A DNA stretch of 60,000 bases, from assembly GCA_015680685.1 (NCBI GenBank), contig MNCI01005798.1, positions 578,406 through 638,405 on the forward strand, in the 5' to 3' direction. Source of the DNA: Gnetum montanum (Eukaryota > Streptophyta > Gnetopsida > Gnetales > Gnetaceae). Positions 11,798 to 23,716 of this stretch are shown here, piece after piece; within the stretch, counting starts at the first letter, position 1, and each line of letters opens with the position of its first letter. Made by a program: the position numbers and the translations under genes. Below the pieces are notes generated by a model. It did not search any database. It was not told where the DNA came from and worked only from the letters and a program-made list of their open reading frames with translations.

Positions 11798-12295
11798 AGT
11801 TAGCAAATGAACGTCATCTAAATGTCATGCAGTTTACATGCACTTTTCCACTAGTTGTTCCATTTATGTTGTACAAATACCCATTTCATTTACGCATGTA
11901 TTTACGCTCCCACTAGCTATACTCATTTCACGCACACATATCTTCATGTATCTTTATGCTTCCCACCAGCTGTCTTCATTACTCTTACTATCACCTAAAA
12001 CTAGCAAAGGTCCAGAATGGCCTAAAACTATCAAAGGCTTAGAATGGCCTAAAACTATCAAAGGCCTGAAATGGCCTAAAACTAATGATTTCATTCATGC
12101 TTTATACTCTAACCATTTAGTGGCTCGAAAAGGCTTTAAATTAGTAACTCCATTTTACGCTTCATGCCTAAACTAACTACGGCTTGTCATAGTGCCAAAA
12201 CTTATGATTCTATTTACACTACCCAAATGAAAACAACAAAAGAACATTAAACTTGAGATGAAGATTTGCATTAAATATGTTAAAAATATAGCCAC
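11798..12295. repeat. Spacer between protease and accessory-gene 3' end in B, with 27-bp tandem repeat
   Basis: Three adjacent 27-bp units occupy 12000-12026, 12027-12053 and 12054-12080, each ending ATGGCCTAAA. A weaker related block follows to about 12180. Element C has a diverged array of the same type in the same position (38697-38960). No gene is seen in the spacer. Confidence 0.8.
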
Positions 12296-15200
12296 ACTAT
12301 CCATCCCTCTGGTCACCACTGTTGCCCGTATCACCTAGCTCCACCTCTGCTTCGAGCAAGTCATCCTCATAAGGGCCACCCTTTTCATGAGGCATCTCCT
12401 TGTGAAGGTGGCCCCCTTTGCGAAGCTCTTCCATATGGGGTTGCTTGCCATGGCTTTGACCCCCTTCATTACACTTTATTTTCTATAGACCCTCCTCGTG
12501 AGGATCGTCACCCTCATTTTGTTCATCCCGCTAAGGAACCTTCTCGGGTTGTTCCTACAATTAGACATAACACACATATTAACATCGCCATCAAAAATAG
12601 GTATGATGAAAAGCACAATAACACCACGACTCACCTATGATGGTCCTGCATCAGTAGCAAAAAGGATTTATTCTAAGCCAGCCCATGGACGTTGCATAAT
12701 TTCTTCCTCGGTAAGCTCAGACCAAACCCCATCTCCTAGATTAACTCCAGTCTTGACCTTCCCCTTCTCCATAGGAATCCATTGGGGTGGTTTAGGGAAG
12801 ATGGAAGGGATTGTTTTCTCCCCTCCAGGAAGAGTCATTTCCCTTTCTGGGGATTCACTTTACCGTCACTTGCTCCTGAAAACTTTCAAATGCACTGGAA
12901 GCACCAATAATGTCAAGAAATAGTCAAAGGGACTGAGCCTCGACGGCAGAGTCTCTATAATGTTGATGATAGACAGCGCATTCCTACTTATAGACATGTT
13001 TATGGTCTTTCTACATCTACCTCCATTCTTGGACACTCATGCTAAAGTTCTTCCAGTCTTGATTTTTCTGAGCTAGGAGATTCATTTGCATTCATTGCTT
13101 GACCAGTTCACGACTGGTCTGGATACTATTCCTGACGACCATCCAGTAATGAGCATAGTCAACAATAGCTATTCGCTAGTCCTCATTTCCCATTCCCTGA
13201 GCCTGCAGGAATTCATTTCATGACCTTAAATCCCCAACCTCATCACCTAGAGTTTCCTTCTCCTTCTCTGACCTTTCTAGTCTCTTCCAAAGATCCTCAT
13301 TCATGCTTTGACATTCCCATAAGGAGTGAGTCGAGCGTACAACACATTTACGCATCTCATCGTAAATGTTGTGTGGCACGATGGTCACTTCAGATGGGGG
13401 TTCGGTGGCATCTAAATCAATAGGCTCCGATGGATCCCATCTGAGGAAAGCTCCTAATAACATAAAATGGTAGCAGGCATAATTAAGTAACGTAATTTCA
13501 CAATGGAATAACCTCTGCATAATGATCATAATGTACCAGCTTCAGGATCGATTCGCTCTAAGCGACCAATCATATCTTGGACGACACCTTCCATAAAGGT
13601 GAATTTATCAGGAAATTTGCCCCAAGATTGAGTCTCCACTGTTGACAAGTGTACGCCCTGGTCATCTATTATGCAGAACAAATTCCATACAAAGACATAA
13701 CTGAGATGTTACAATAACTAGTATAACCTCTAGAAGCAATTGCTTAGAGCCTAGTACACTGTGAAGGCAAAACCCATAGAGTGACAAATCACTTACCTCT
13801 TCCTATCCTGGCCAAAAGTACTTCGGCATCTTTCACGGCTGCTTCCTTCTCACACATAGGAACATGCGTGCTGCTTGCCTTGTTGACTGGAGCCTCTTCT
13901 TCCAAGGCTGGGGCCCTTTCCTCGTGTCGTAAAACTATAGCCCCTATTTCTAGGGTTAACCATTCCACAACCTTCTCCTTTTCTGTCACACAATATCGTC
14001 AGTCAATAAACATCATGTAACGCAATAGTGTTTGTATGCAACATAATTTTCCCCACTTACCTGCTAGAGGATTACTCCTCCTAAATCTGACCTGCATCGT
14101 CTACCTCACACCACTTGTTGGCTCGACAGGATCCTTGGTCAAACGAGGTTTCTTCCGTGGCATCAATGAGTCCACTATTTTAGCTACCAGATGCTTCCCC
14201 CTCAACACGTCACTAGTGTAGGAGGGGAGTGCCCCACCCACGCTGTCTTGACCTCGTGTTCGAGGCGTCGCCATATTTTTAGTTGTTAAAGACAATCAAT
14301 CCCCGATTTCTTCAGGAGGATCTTGCGATTGGATAGTGCCAAAAACATGGGAAATTCACAGTTTGGAAATCTGGTTGTGGTCTTGCTGCACCTAGACCCC
14401 ATTCCTTTGAACCACCAAAAATTTGGCAAAATTCTGGAAGCAAGCTATGAAGAAGGAAAAGTGCACATTGAAACTGGACTCAAGCTTCTTGAGAAGCCTA
14501 ACCATTTCAATGCGCAGGCCTTCGGCAAAATAGTTGGCCCAATTGAACCACGTCCCCTCCTCCATAACCTCTCGCATAATTTAGGCCTACTCTATGATAA
14601 GGAACCTCCCTTGGAAGAGTGTCTTGGGGAAGGCCCGGGCTCGAAAAAGGGGGTAAATAGAGTTGGCCACCTCCAACTCAATCTTGTCAGTGGGGATTCC
14701 CTTAACTTATTTTTTAACCCCTAGCCACTCCTCTATCTCTTGCTAGTACTTGGAACTCCTCTTTGACTTTTCCTCTATAAGAAAGCCATTGGAGGGGACC
14801 CTAAAGAGATTGATAAACAACTGAGTGTCGATCTCAAAATTTACATGCACATTATGCACTCATATGCATAGACGTTGAACTTCTTCGCTGAAGGAGTTGA
14901 CTAGGGTCAACATTTCACCTACGGTGACATTGGGGGTTATGGCCAAAAACATGTCCATCAGTCTAGCCTCTTGAAGGTTATTGGTTAACACAACTGGGGC
15001 CGCTCTATGGCCAAGCCAACGTTGTGTTTCCTTTATGTCACCGTAATGGAAAAAGAGATTGTTCGCCTCACGACCAGAGGCCATAATCGTGATTTCCCGT
15101 GATTCCCTGACTACCAACATTAAACAATAATTAAGGTAACATAAACAAAATGAGACAACTTCATACATTATTTCCAGCTAACAACATTGATGTAGCTGAT

Positions 15201-16666
15201 CATCATAATAAAGTTTACTAGGCCCAAATGGCAAAGGAAATGGAGGGATTTTCCTTTGCATGTCTACAACAGTGAGGGGAGGATCCAAAGTCCATTCCCT
15301 ATCCAGCCATCCGAGATTTATACATCCAGAAAAGAAGTTAGCATAGTGGGTCGGGTATTTTGGGATTTTAAATGCTAGTTGTTCCATGACACTGGCCCAT
15401 ATGTTGCTGATGGAAGTAAATTCCCTTATAGCCCTTTCGGTCAATGATAATGTATCATTATTGCCTAAGAGACTACTTTCATTGATGAAAAATCTACACC
15501 ATACACAAAATTCTTTACACTTAATACAAATTTAAATAGTAGTTAGCATACTACAACACTGTGAGAAGAAATACAAGCTTACCCGCTTGCATAATACACA
15601 GTGCCAGATGGATTTTGGAAGTTAGTTGTGAGATGACGGGCCATGAATAGAGTGTTGTAGGAGTGATAACAGTTAAATATGGGCATCTCCAAGATCCAGA
15701 TCAAACACCTCAAACATTTAGCACTCTATTCGCGGTCTTGCACCTGCACAATTTCAATCGTGTCATCTATTAGGAACGTTAATATGCTCTACGTCGAACC
15801 AACCAGTAGCATCTCTAAAATAGCAGTAGCTACATCTCCTAGTAGATGCGACCAGACGATTATGCTAAAATTAAGAAGTAGAAACTACAAAAACTCTCGT
15901 GTATCCCTTCGGAACCATACCACCTCCTCCTTTATATGAGCATGAGGAGGAGGAACATTGGCTGTGGGAACATGTGAGCAGCATAGAACACCCACAATGT
16001 CCAAAACGATTAAGACGGGCTTTAGAATAATACTATACAATAAAGACAAAATACGCGTTACTATTAGAAAAACCATTTAGACATAGAAATTCATCACGCA
16101 ACATTAGGGTTCACTTGATTCCAAAAATATCACAGATTATACTAGAGACACATAACCAACATCGCCAAAACCCTTGCAACAGCCCAAGGTCTATCTCTGA
16201 CAGCGGTGATGAAAGCAACACTACGTGTTACTCCAACGTAATATGTAACTATTATAGGTGAGAGAAGAAAATAAAATAAAAAACCCTAATTATGCTACAC
16301 ACAGATACAATACCTAGACTTTTCAATTATAAACTACATTTGCACAATATTGCTCAACGTTACCTAAACCCTTGTGACAACACAAGGTCTGTCTCCAATA
16401 GTGAAGACAAAGGTAATGCAACAAACTACAATAGCTTAGTCCGTATAAATAGATATTAACGCCTGATATAACATGCATTCAAAATAGATACGACCACGAC
16501 GATGTAACAAAAATAACAATAGTGCAAGAAGATGAAAAATGACTTACCAGTTAAGCAGACTAACCTTCCGAGCCTCGACTCTAGCCTACGAAACTTGTTG
16601 TAGACTCTCCTGCACTTCATCAATCCTCACCAATTTCACATTATTCCCTCTAACCTTTGGTGCCAT
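12296..16666 (-). pseudogene. Accessory antisense spliced gene of element B (FCP1/NIF-like N-terminal region, coiled-coil C-terminal region)
   Basis: Product not known. Exons by splice signals, minus strand: exon 1 16548-16666 (ATG at 16664-16666, MAPKVRGNN), donor GTAAGTC; exon 2 15583-16032 (450 nt), FCP1/NIF-like: VLDIVGVLC, then TREFL, FSIIVWSHLL and NTLFMARHLTTNFQNPSGTV; exon 3 15219-15493 (275 nt), ending GWLDREW and IPPFPLPFG; exon 4 14061-15110 (1050 nt), starting RESREITIMASGREANNLFF; exon 5 13797-13982 (186 nt); then exons for FPDKFTFMEGV (about 13545-13650), a charged, probably coiled-coil segment (about 13000-13480), a PPQWIPMEKGKVKT motif (about 12640-12860) and an acidic tail ending near 12296. 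Stops occur in several exons. Boundaries after exon 5 are approximate. Homologous genes in A, C and D have the same orientation and exon sizes. Confidence 0.8.
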
Positions 16667-17168
16667 AGTTGTAATTGAGGAAATATTCACGAAATCATTT
16701 GTTTACGCCTCACCTCCACTTCCTTTCTGCTATAGCTAGATTCAAATTTGCGATATCTATGGCCTACTTTGAGCTTGAACCGTTGGTTTATAAATGAAAT
16801 TGCTTGAAACTAACTGATTTTATGACCAATCGATGCAAAAATTTCCTGAAATGCTAGTGTGAATATGACATGAAATGTGAAGATTAGGGCATTAATTTCA
16901 TAGATATCATGTGAACTACAGTCCGAAATGACCCTAAACTAATCTGTACAAAAATTTAAATTCCTTACTCTGGTATGCTAGACACACCATGTTACATCTT
17001 TCATCTCCTCACCACCTTCTCACAGACTGTGCATATTTGTAATGGTCCACTAAGACCTTAAACTGAAAGCTTTTCTAATACACAACTCTAATGCAAAGAA
17101 AGCAAACTTTTATCATTTCAACAGATTGGAAGAAAATAGTGTAACAACTTCTATTTTTGGTGGTTTTG
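16667..17168. other. Divergent spacer between accessory gene and reverse transcriptase in B
   Basis: Holds diverged copies of the GACCNTAAACT repeat (near 16810, 16930 and 17045). A TTTATAAA at 16787-16794 stands about 120 nt upstream of the accessory-gene ATG and could serve as its TATA box; this is only a position-based guess. The spacer ends at the acceptor-like CAG. Confidence 0.45.
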
Positions 17169-17171
17169 CAG
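17169..17171 (+). promoter_or_regulatory. Putative splice acceptor before reverse transcriptase (element B)
   Basis: TTTTTGGTGGTTTTGCAG is followed by GGTAATTTTCAAATGGATG, closely matching A's minus-strand junction at 5803. It would be the 3' end of a sense intron of up to about 5.4 kb containing the antisense gene. Confidence 0.45.
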
Positions 17172-18850
17172 GGTAATTTTCAAATGGATGCAACTTTATT
17201 TGCACCCCTAGCCTTAGCAGGCCCATATGGGAAAATCATTAGACAGGTCAATCACATTCTAATAGGAACAGACCCTTCCCTTTGTGACACTACCATAACA
17301 ACATCAGAAATATCCCTAAATTGGCCATAACATCTGGCCCAAACTCTAGACCTGGAGGTTGGTGAAGTGATCGAGGACCCTCTCAATGAGATCCCTATGG
17401 TTACGCACAAAGGTGAAAGTAAGACTCTTAGGGTTAGTTCACTCCTGGACCAACAACAGTAGAGTGGCATAATGCAAGTACTCCAAAATAACGTTGTTGT
17501 ATTTGCATGGTCGTATGAAGACATACCAAGATTAGACCTGAGATTAATACAACATAACATAGTTTTAGACCCATGTGTGAAATATATTAGATAGAATGCA
17601 TGAAAGATTAAGCCAGAAATCGCTCTAGCAGTGTGTAACAAAATCACTAAGCTGTATCAGGCTGGTTTCATCTGCACGATCGATTACTCAAACTAGGTGT
17701 CAAACATCGTAGTGGTCTCTAAGAAAACAGGAGGAATACGCATTTTCATAGACTTCCGAGATCTTAACAAAGCCATGATTAAGGATAATTTCCCATTACC
17801 GAGTATCGATCAACTAATTGACACAACAGCTGGTCATGCGCTTCTATCCTTTATGGATGGTTTTTCAAGCTATAATAAGATTTTTATTAACCTAGAACAT
17901 CAACTAACCACAACATTCATGATGCCCTAGGGGACCTTTTGTTACACTATGATGCCCTTCGGACTAAAAAATGTTGGAGCAACTTATCAACTAGCCATGA
18001 CATACATCTTTAGTGATTACCTCTTAGGAAGATTGAATGACTACGTAGATGACATAGCTGTCAAATCTATAAAGTCGAAGGATCATTCAGAAGATCTGGA
18101 GTTAGTCCTTAAACGATGTCTCAAGCATGACTTAAGGCTCAACCCAAAGAAATGTGTATTCAGAGTCAAAACCGGATGCATGTTGGGGTTTGTTGTATCA
18201 GAGACTAGCATCTGAGTCAACCCCGATAAAGTTAAAGCCATTTTTGATTTAACGCCACCTACAAATCTCAAGGAACTACGTGGGTTGCAAGGCAGACTAC
18301 AATTTATCAGGCGGTTCATCTCCAAATTAATAGATAAATTACATCCTATGCAACATCTCCTTAGGAAGGGTGTTAATTTTGAATGGGCTGATGACTGCCA
18401 GCATGCATTTGACAACTTGAAGAAGGAGTTGCAACACTTACCAACAGTTTTTCCACTACAAAGGGATCAACCTTTTTACATTTATCTAGCTAACTCAGAC
18501 ATGTCTATAGCTACGTTACTTTGCCAAAAAAGGGATGATGGGTCAGAAGCCCCTATATATTACTAAGTCACACTCTATTTTTATATGAAACGAGGTACAA
18601 TGAAGTGGAGCATAATTGTTTAGCTTTGGTCTTCGCACTTAAGAAATGTAGACACTATCTTTTCTGTAGCCAAGCCAACATAATTTACAAAAACAATGTT
18701 CTACGAGCTATCTCAAACAACTTGTATGAGAGTAGTAGGATAGCTCACTAGAAGGCTATCACAGCCGAATTTGATTTGCATTATGTTGGCCAATTGTCCA
18801 CCAAAGGTCAAGCTATAGCTAACCAGCTTGTAACATCGCTTGTTCATGAT
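17172..18850 (+). pseudogene. Reverse transcriptase and first RNase H of element B pol
   Basis: Copies retroelement RNA to DNA and degrades the RNA strand. A leader of about 400 nt precedes the domain. Core motifs: ITKLYQAGFIC near 17640, GGIRIFIDFRDLNKA at 17731, NFPLPSIDQLID, LLSFMDGFSSYNKI at 17848, MPFGLKNVGATYQ at 17952, and the catalytic YVDDIAVKS at 18042. The thumb reads LQFIRRFISKLIDKLHPMQHLL from 18297. The first RNase H begins at PFYIYLANSD (about 18472) and frays after 18566 with stops and a frameshift. Stops also occur near 17327, 17593 and 17695. Parallel regions exist in A, C and D. Confidence 0.88.
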
Positions 18851-19380
18851 CAAGCTATGATAGAGCCAAAATTTCCAAATAAACATGTACATAGTTTAAG
18901 CCCTGTATCAACAGGCCTTGAAGCGAAGCTGTCTTTTGATGGAGCTTTGACTATCAGAGGTGGCAATGCTGCCACTGTTATTACACTTTCCCTTGAGGAT
19001 GTTCATCCATTAGCTTACCGCCTGGCTTTCCCCTGTACAAACAATGTGACAAAGTATGAGAGGCTTCTCAGGGAACTATTGACAACCAGAGATCTCAACA
19101 TCCAACACCTGGAAATCCGAGGCAATTCGATGCTTGTCATCAATCAAATCATAGGAGTCTACACCTGAAAAGCTATCCATTTACAGCCCTACTGTGATAT
19201 GGCTAAGGATCTCCTGAAGCAATTTGTAACAACTGATGCCCAACATGTGCCACATAACAAAAACGTCGTAGCTGATGCACTAGCCACACTGGCACTAAAT
19301 GTGCCACCACACTTGTTTGCCACTTGGCCTGCTTTAATGATATAATGTACAGACCCTGTCATTCAAATAGTGCAAATCTC
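18851..19380 (+). pseudogene. Second (Tat-type) RNase H domain of element B pol
   Basis: LSFDGALT near 18935 (first Asp), LSLEDVHPLAYRLAFP near 18990, then VTKYERLL near 19050, where other copies have AEYEGLL, so the first acidic residue of that motif is lost. GNSMLVINQII follows near 19120, and VVADALATLAL near 19270 provides the last Asp. A stop interrupts near 19166. The Tat lineage is known for this extra RNase H between the first RNase H and integrase. Confidence 0.78.
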
Positions 19381-20650
19381 TTCGTTAAACATGGGAGGAA
19401 TGCCAGAATGGTATGACAACATTAAGACTTACCTTCTGCATGGTGAACCACTGCACGAGCTAGCACATGCGCTAAAGGATGCAGTACGCAAGCGTGCCAT
19501 GTAATACGTCATCACTGGAGATAGTACTCTTTATAGACACTCTTTCTATGGGGTATTGCTAACCTACATTAATAATGACCAAGCACAACGAATAGTTAGC
19601 GAAGTCCACGAGGGGTTGTGTGGAGAACATGTAGCCCCATGAGCTATGGCTGCTAAAATCATACGCCTAGGCTACTATTGGCCATATATGGAAACATAAT
19701 GCCTTACTAAGGTTAAGACATGTGACATGTGCTAGCATTACACAAACTTAATACATATGTCACCAACCGAGTTACATACTACATAGGTCACTTGGCCATT
19801 CCAACAATGGGGACTAGATATCATAGGTTCCATTATGCCTAAATCTTCTACAAGACATAGCTTCATTATCACCAGCATAGAGTACTTCATGAAGTGGGTG
19901 GAGGCTATCCCCTTATAGAAGATTACATCCCAATAGGTTTGCCATTTCATCTTAGACAACATAGTAACTAGGTTTGGCCTCCCTATGACTATTGTGACTG
20001 ACAACAGGCCACAATTTTGTAGTACGAAAACCAAATCTTTTTGCGATAATCTTGGTATCAAACAATCTTTTTCTTCAGCCTATTACCCACACGAAAATGT
20101 TCAAGTAGAGGCAATGAACAAAGTGGTCATCAACTTATTGAAAAGGATGCTCAGCAACAACAAAAGGCGATGGCACGAGAAAATCCTCTATGTGCTATGG
20201 GCGTATCGTACGACATGTAGAACAGCTACAGACAGGACGCCCTATAGCCTAGTCTATGGATCCGAAGCAGTGTTGCCCTTGGAATTGTAGATTCCCTCAT
20301 TGCAGATGGTCCTATCCATGGTTATAAATGAGACTCAACACAATGAGTCTAGGATCGTGGATTTGGATGTAGTGGAGGAGAAGCGCATCCAGATGCTTGA
20401 CACCATCAAAAGATATCAGGACAAATAGAGATAGAAGCATCAACACAATCTACATCAATGACTAATCAAGAAAGGAGACTTAGTTCTCAAGGTCATTCAT
20501 GAACTAGTAGGAAAATTCTCTGCAAATTGGGAGGGCCCTTTCCTAGTGGTCGACACATACGGCAACGGAGCATTCAAGTTAGCAGATATCGACGGCAACG
20601 AACATCCAAATCTAGTGAATCATCTGTATCTGAAGTGGTACTACATTTAA
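19381..20650 (+). pseudogene. Integrase domain of element B pol
   Basis: The zinc-binding region reads EVHEGLCGEHVAP near 19600 and KTCDMC near 19715. The core has WGLDIIGSI near 19807, TDNRPQF near 19997 (the Gly after Asn changed to Arg) and VEAMNK near 20105, so the acidic triad survives. A long clean stretch at 19985-20290 continues through YRTTCRTATDRTPYSLVYGS. The C-terminal segment after the stop at 20288 ends VNHLYLKWYYI with TAA at 20648-20650. About eight stops are spread through the domain. Confidence 0.87.
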
Positions 20651-22191
20651 AAGCTAACTTGGCTCAAGTGTAAAGGTAACATACCTATGCTACGATGTAA
20701 AACTGGCAAATTTGTACACGTCCACTATGACGTAAAACTGCCATTTCTTGCACGCGTCCACCAAGATGCTAAACTAGTAGAGTTTCCGACCGTTCACCAT
20801 GACGTGAAACTGGCAAGGTAAGCATACATCTATTGAGACACTAAACTAGCACAAACTTGTCCCTAGGTCATGACATAAAATTGACACCCACAGCATGGTC
20901 TGTTGGGACCATAAACTAGCTCTTCCACCATCCGCTACGACGTAAAAATAGCAGGTTTTAGTTTGCCCAGACTTTAAACTGGGACCATGGCCTGCTAAGG
21001 CTTAAAACCAACAACAACAGTCAACCAAGACTCAAAACTGGAATCCGTCAATGGATAATCCATGAAGCAAGTGAGCGTTGCCACTCTTGCACTGCATCCC
21101 TACCAGATGGAACAAGTAAGGCATTGAAACAGATGCAACACCACTACCTCACTGGCATCCTATTGATTCCTCAGATATGTCAAAAGGCATGTTACTGATC
21201 CCTCAGAGGTGTTGCTATGATAGTCACTCCATAGTTGCAGCTCCTGGGATCAACTTCGCCACTTGGAGCCCCAATGAAAATGTGGTTTTCCATAGTCTCA
21301 GTGGCCTCCATCCATCACCGCCACCAGATTCTGGCTTAGTAGGTTCACCTGACTAGTTCTTTTCCCAGTCAATGGAGCAAGATGAATCTGGCTATCGACA
21401 ACAATCACTTGAACAACAACATCAACATTGGGACCCTTTCTCCTTGCTACAATCCCTCTTTCATGGCCTTTGTGTTCCTTTTTTCTTTGGATAGTGCTTG
21501 TTTCAATAGCCTCACCATTCCCCTAGTGATTAGGATGATTTATTTTACTCTTTGTTCTCTGTTACATTTTGAAGGTTACTTGTTACGACAACGTTGATCG
21601 AAAATGCGTTCATCAGAAGGTGAAGCGTCACGACGTTCTAAAGTGGTTGCTCAAACTAGCTTGGCTTCTTGGGAGTGCAAACGCTACCTCTCCCTCTGTC
21701 GGATATCCTACTTCACTTTCCCCTTCCCTTATCCTTATGTCTACCTTTACCCTTCTCTTTGTTTGTACAGAGTGTGAACATTCAATCAAGTTCTTTCGTA
21801 TCTTCATGTCCATGAACTAGCGTAACGCAACTTGCCTAGTGGAATGTAATTAAAAAAAATGCATCTAGGCCATGCGGGCATAACACAACTTGTCTAGGCC
21901 ATGCGGGCGTAATGCAACTCATCCATGCAAGCCCTTCATATATAGTGTGGTGGCGTAACTTCTCGCAAATACACTAGTGAAAGAATGCCTAATGACTTGT
22001 TCACAAAAAGTTCATGTTCACATGCTTGAGTCTTCCCCAAACCTCCCTCCTCTCACTTCTGTAAAATCCTTCCTATGCTTTCTTTGATAGAGTGACATTT
22101 GAGTAGTTGTCGATGGATGCTGTCAGTGCCTTTGCTACTCGAGTGTTTCATATTCTTTGTTGACGTCTTTCGGGAAAGCCCTCTAAACATC
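20651..22191. repeat. Spacer after integrase in B with diverged tandem repeats
   Basis: From about 20690 to 21060 there are eight or so diverged 35-60 bp units of the type CCACTATGACGTAAAACTGGCA. The rest, to the polypurine tract, has only short frames (for example 21382-21597) without recognisable similarity. Element D has matching repeats at 53180-53470 and A at 1880-2300. Confidence 0.65.
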
Positions 22192-22205
22192 AACAAAGAG
22201 GGGCC
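22192..22205 (+). other. Polypurine tract of element B
   Basis: AACAAAGAGGGGCC-like purine run immediately before the 3' LTR; the same run precedes the 3' LTR of D at 54436-54449. It would prime plus-strand DNA synthesis. Confidence 0.65.
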
Positions 22206-22207
22206 AT

Positions 22208-23716
22208 TGAAAAATTGTGAAAATTTTGAGGCCTTAATGGTTTACCAAAGTATTACGACTCAGGCAAGAATCTATGACAAGGCATGGCTCAGCATGTTCC
22301 CTTTTTCGATTAAAGGGTCTATTCCGCCATACTATGCTACACAATATAATAAATTCCAGAAGAAGAAACAAGACAAGGAGTGCATGATGGTAAGCATTCG
22401 AATCTACAAATTTCCCAACAACAGCAAGCATTCAACTCTGCAAGTTTCCCATGTTCCGAAAAATCTTAACTTTTTTCCTATTACGCAGCATTACGCAACA
22501 TAGCGTAATGTGGCGTAATGCAACGTAAGGCCAGAAGGTAGTCCATCGCAACATTAGGGATGGCGAAAATTTGAGACTTCACCAACCCAACAAAAAGCTC
22601 AAGGCTTAAACGACGATCTTCAGTGTTTTGCCTATGTCAATAAGTTTTTCAATTGAGGGGCCTATTATGTTATGTTATGTATTATAGCGTAATCAACCCC
22701 AAAAGGATTGATTAGAAGACAAAGGAAACATGGCAAAAACACTTCAATTTTTTGTAGGTTTGCTATTTTATGCTGAATTACGCTATGTAGCATGTTCTAG
22801 CATAACACAGCATAATACAAGAAATGATAGAGATAGTGCAATACAGGCATCAACAGCTCATCTGCCATAACACACTCTCTAGTGTAATTCCATGTAATCA
22901 AGGAACAGTTTATCACCAAAGTTCAGGCAAGAAGTAGTTTACGATGTATTACACTTCAAGAGCGTAATGCAACATGGCACCACAAACTTCAAGCACAAAC
23001 ACGTCAATTCAACATAGCATCTTATAAGTTCAGGACACACATCATCTAAACCACATTTTTCTACTAACCCTAACCTTATAAAATGTTCTAGTTGACAAAG
23101 ATCAAGGGGGCCAAGAAATTTTTTCTTTCAAGATTGGCAAGAGAGAAAAAGAGGATCAGCAATCATGGGAACATTGGAGGTGATTGGCAAGAACCCTTGA
23201 TCAGAAATAGTTGGCTAATAGACCTTCTACCTCAGGTCTGAATTCCTGGCACACAGATTAGCTAGAATAAGGTAAATGGATCTTTGCTTGTTTCATCTTT
23301 AAATAACATTCTTATTACTAGCATGTGCTTCGTCCAAACATAAGTCCATCTATAATAATTGTATTCAACATACTTTGTTCATAAGTCTGATCCCAGATCT
23401 TGGGATTGCATTCTCTATAAATCTGATTTCTTACGTCTTATTTATACAGATTTTGCAATTGCTTTAAATAGTTTACATCGCTTTCAATTACTTTCAGGAT
23501 TAACGATGTTACATCCCCTTGTTGGGATCACCCTTTTGCTATCTAATTATTACAAAGGTTTTACTGATCAAATAAGTCCCTATCTAATCGACAAGACCGT
23601 TCAGGGCACCTCAGATTCATCTTCTCTAGCACGGCCCTCGCATGGATCCAGGGTTAGAACTGTGTACGTGGACTCCCATTCAGTATTTCCAGCAATCGAT
23701 GTTTTCCATCATTACA
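22208..23716 (+). repeat. 3' LTR of element B
   Basis: Starts TGAAAAATTGTGAAAATTTT and ends CATTACA, next to the target duplication GCTAA. Aligns end to end with 6399-7884. TATA-like CTTATAAAAT at 23075-23084. Confidence 0.9.
23075..23084 (+). promoter_or_regulatory. LTR TATA box (element B, 3' LTR)
   Basis: CTTATAAAAT in the same context as at 7243-7252. Confidence 0.5.

Larger units (their letters stand above)
6399..23716 (+). mobile_element. Element B: full-length Tat/Ogre-type Ty3/gypsy retrotransposon inserted in A
   Basis: Order: 5' LTR, primer-binding site, gag, protease, accessory gene on the opposite strand, reverse transcriptase, RNase H, second RNase H, integrase, repeat spacer, polypurine tract and 3' LTR. 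It is flanked by GCCAA (6394-6398) and GCTAA (23717-23721), a 5-bp target duplication with one transition. It interrupts exon 1 of A's accessory gene. It is the only copy here with every part present, although each reading frame has stops. Confidence 0.9.

Noticed and set aside
12296-16666. Idea that the antisense gene is a nested DNA transposon such as a MULE
   Set aside because: It occupies the same position and orientation in four copies and no terminal inverted repeats or target duplications were seen at its edges, so it belongs to the family's structure. An old capture event remains possible.
21382-21820. Two overlapping open frames between integrase and 3' LTR of B, considered as an env-like or extra gene
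   Set aside because: Short, hydrophobic in patches only, with no counterpart in D or A at the same place.
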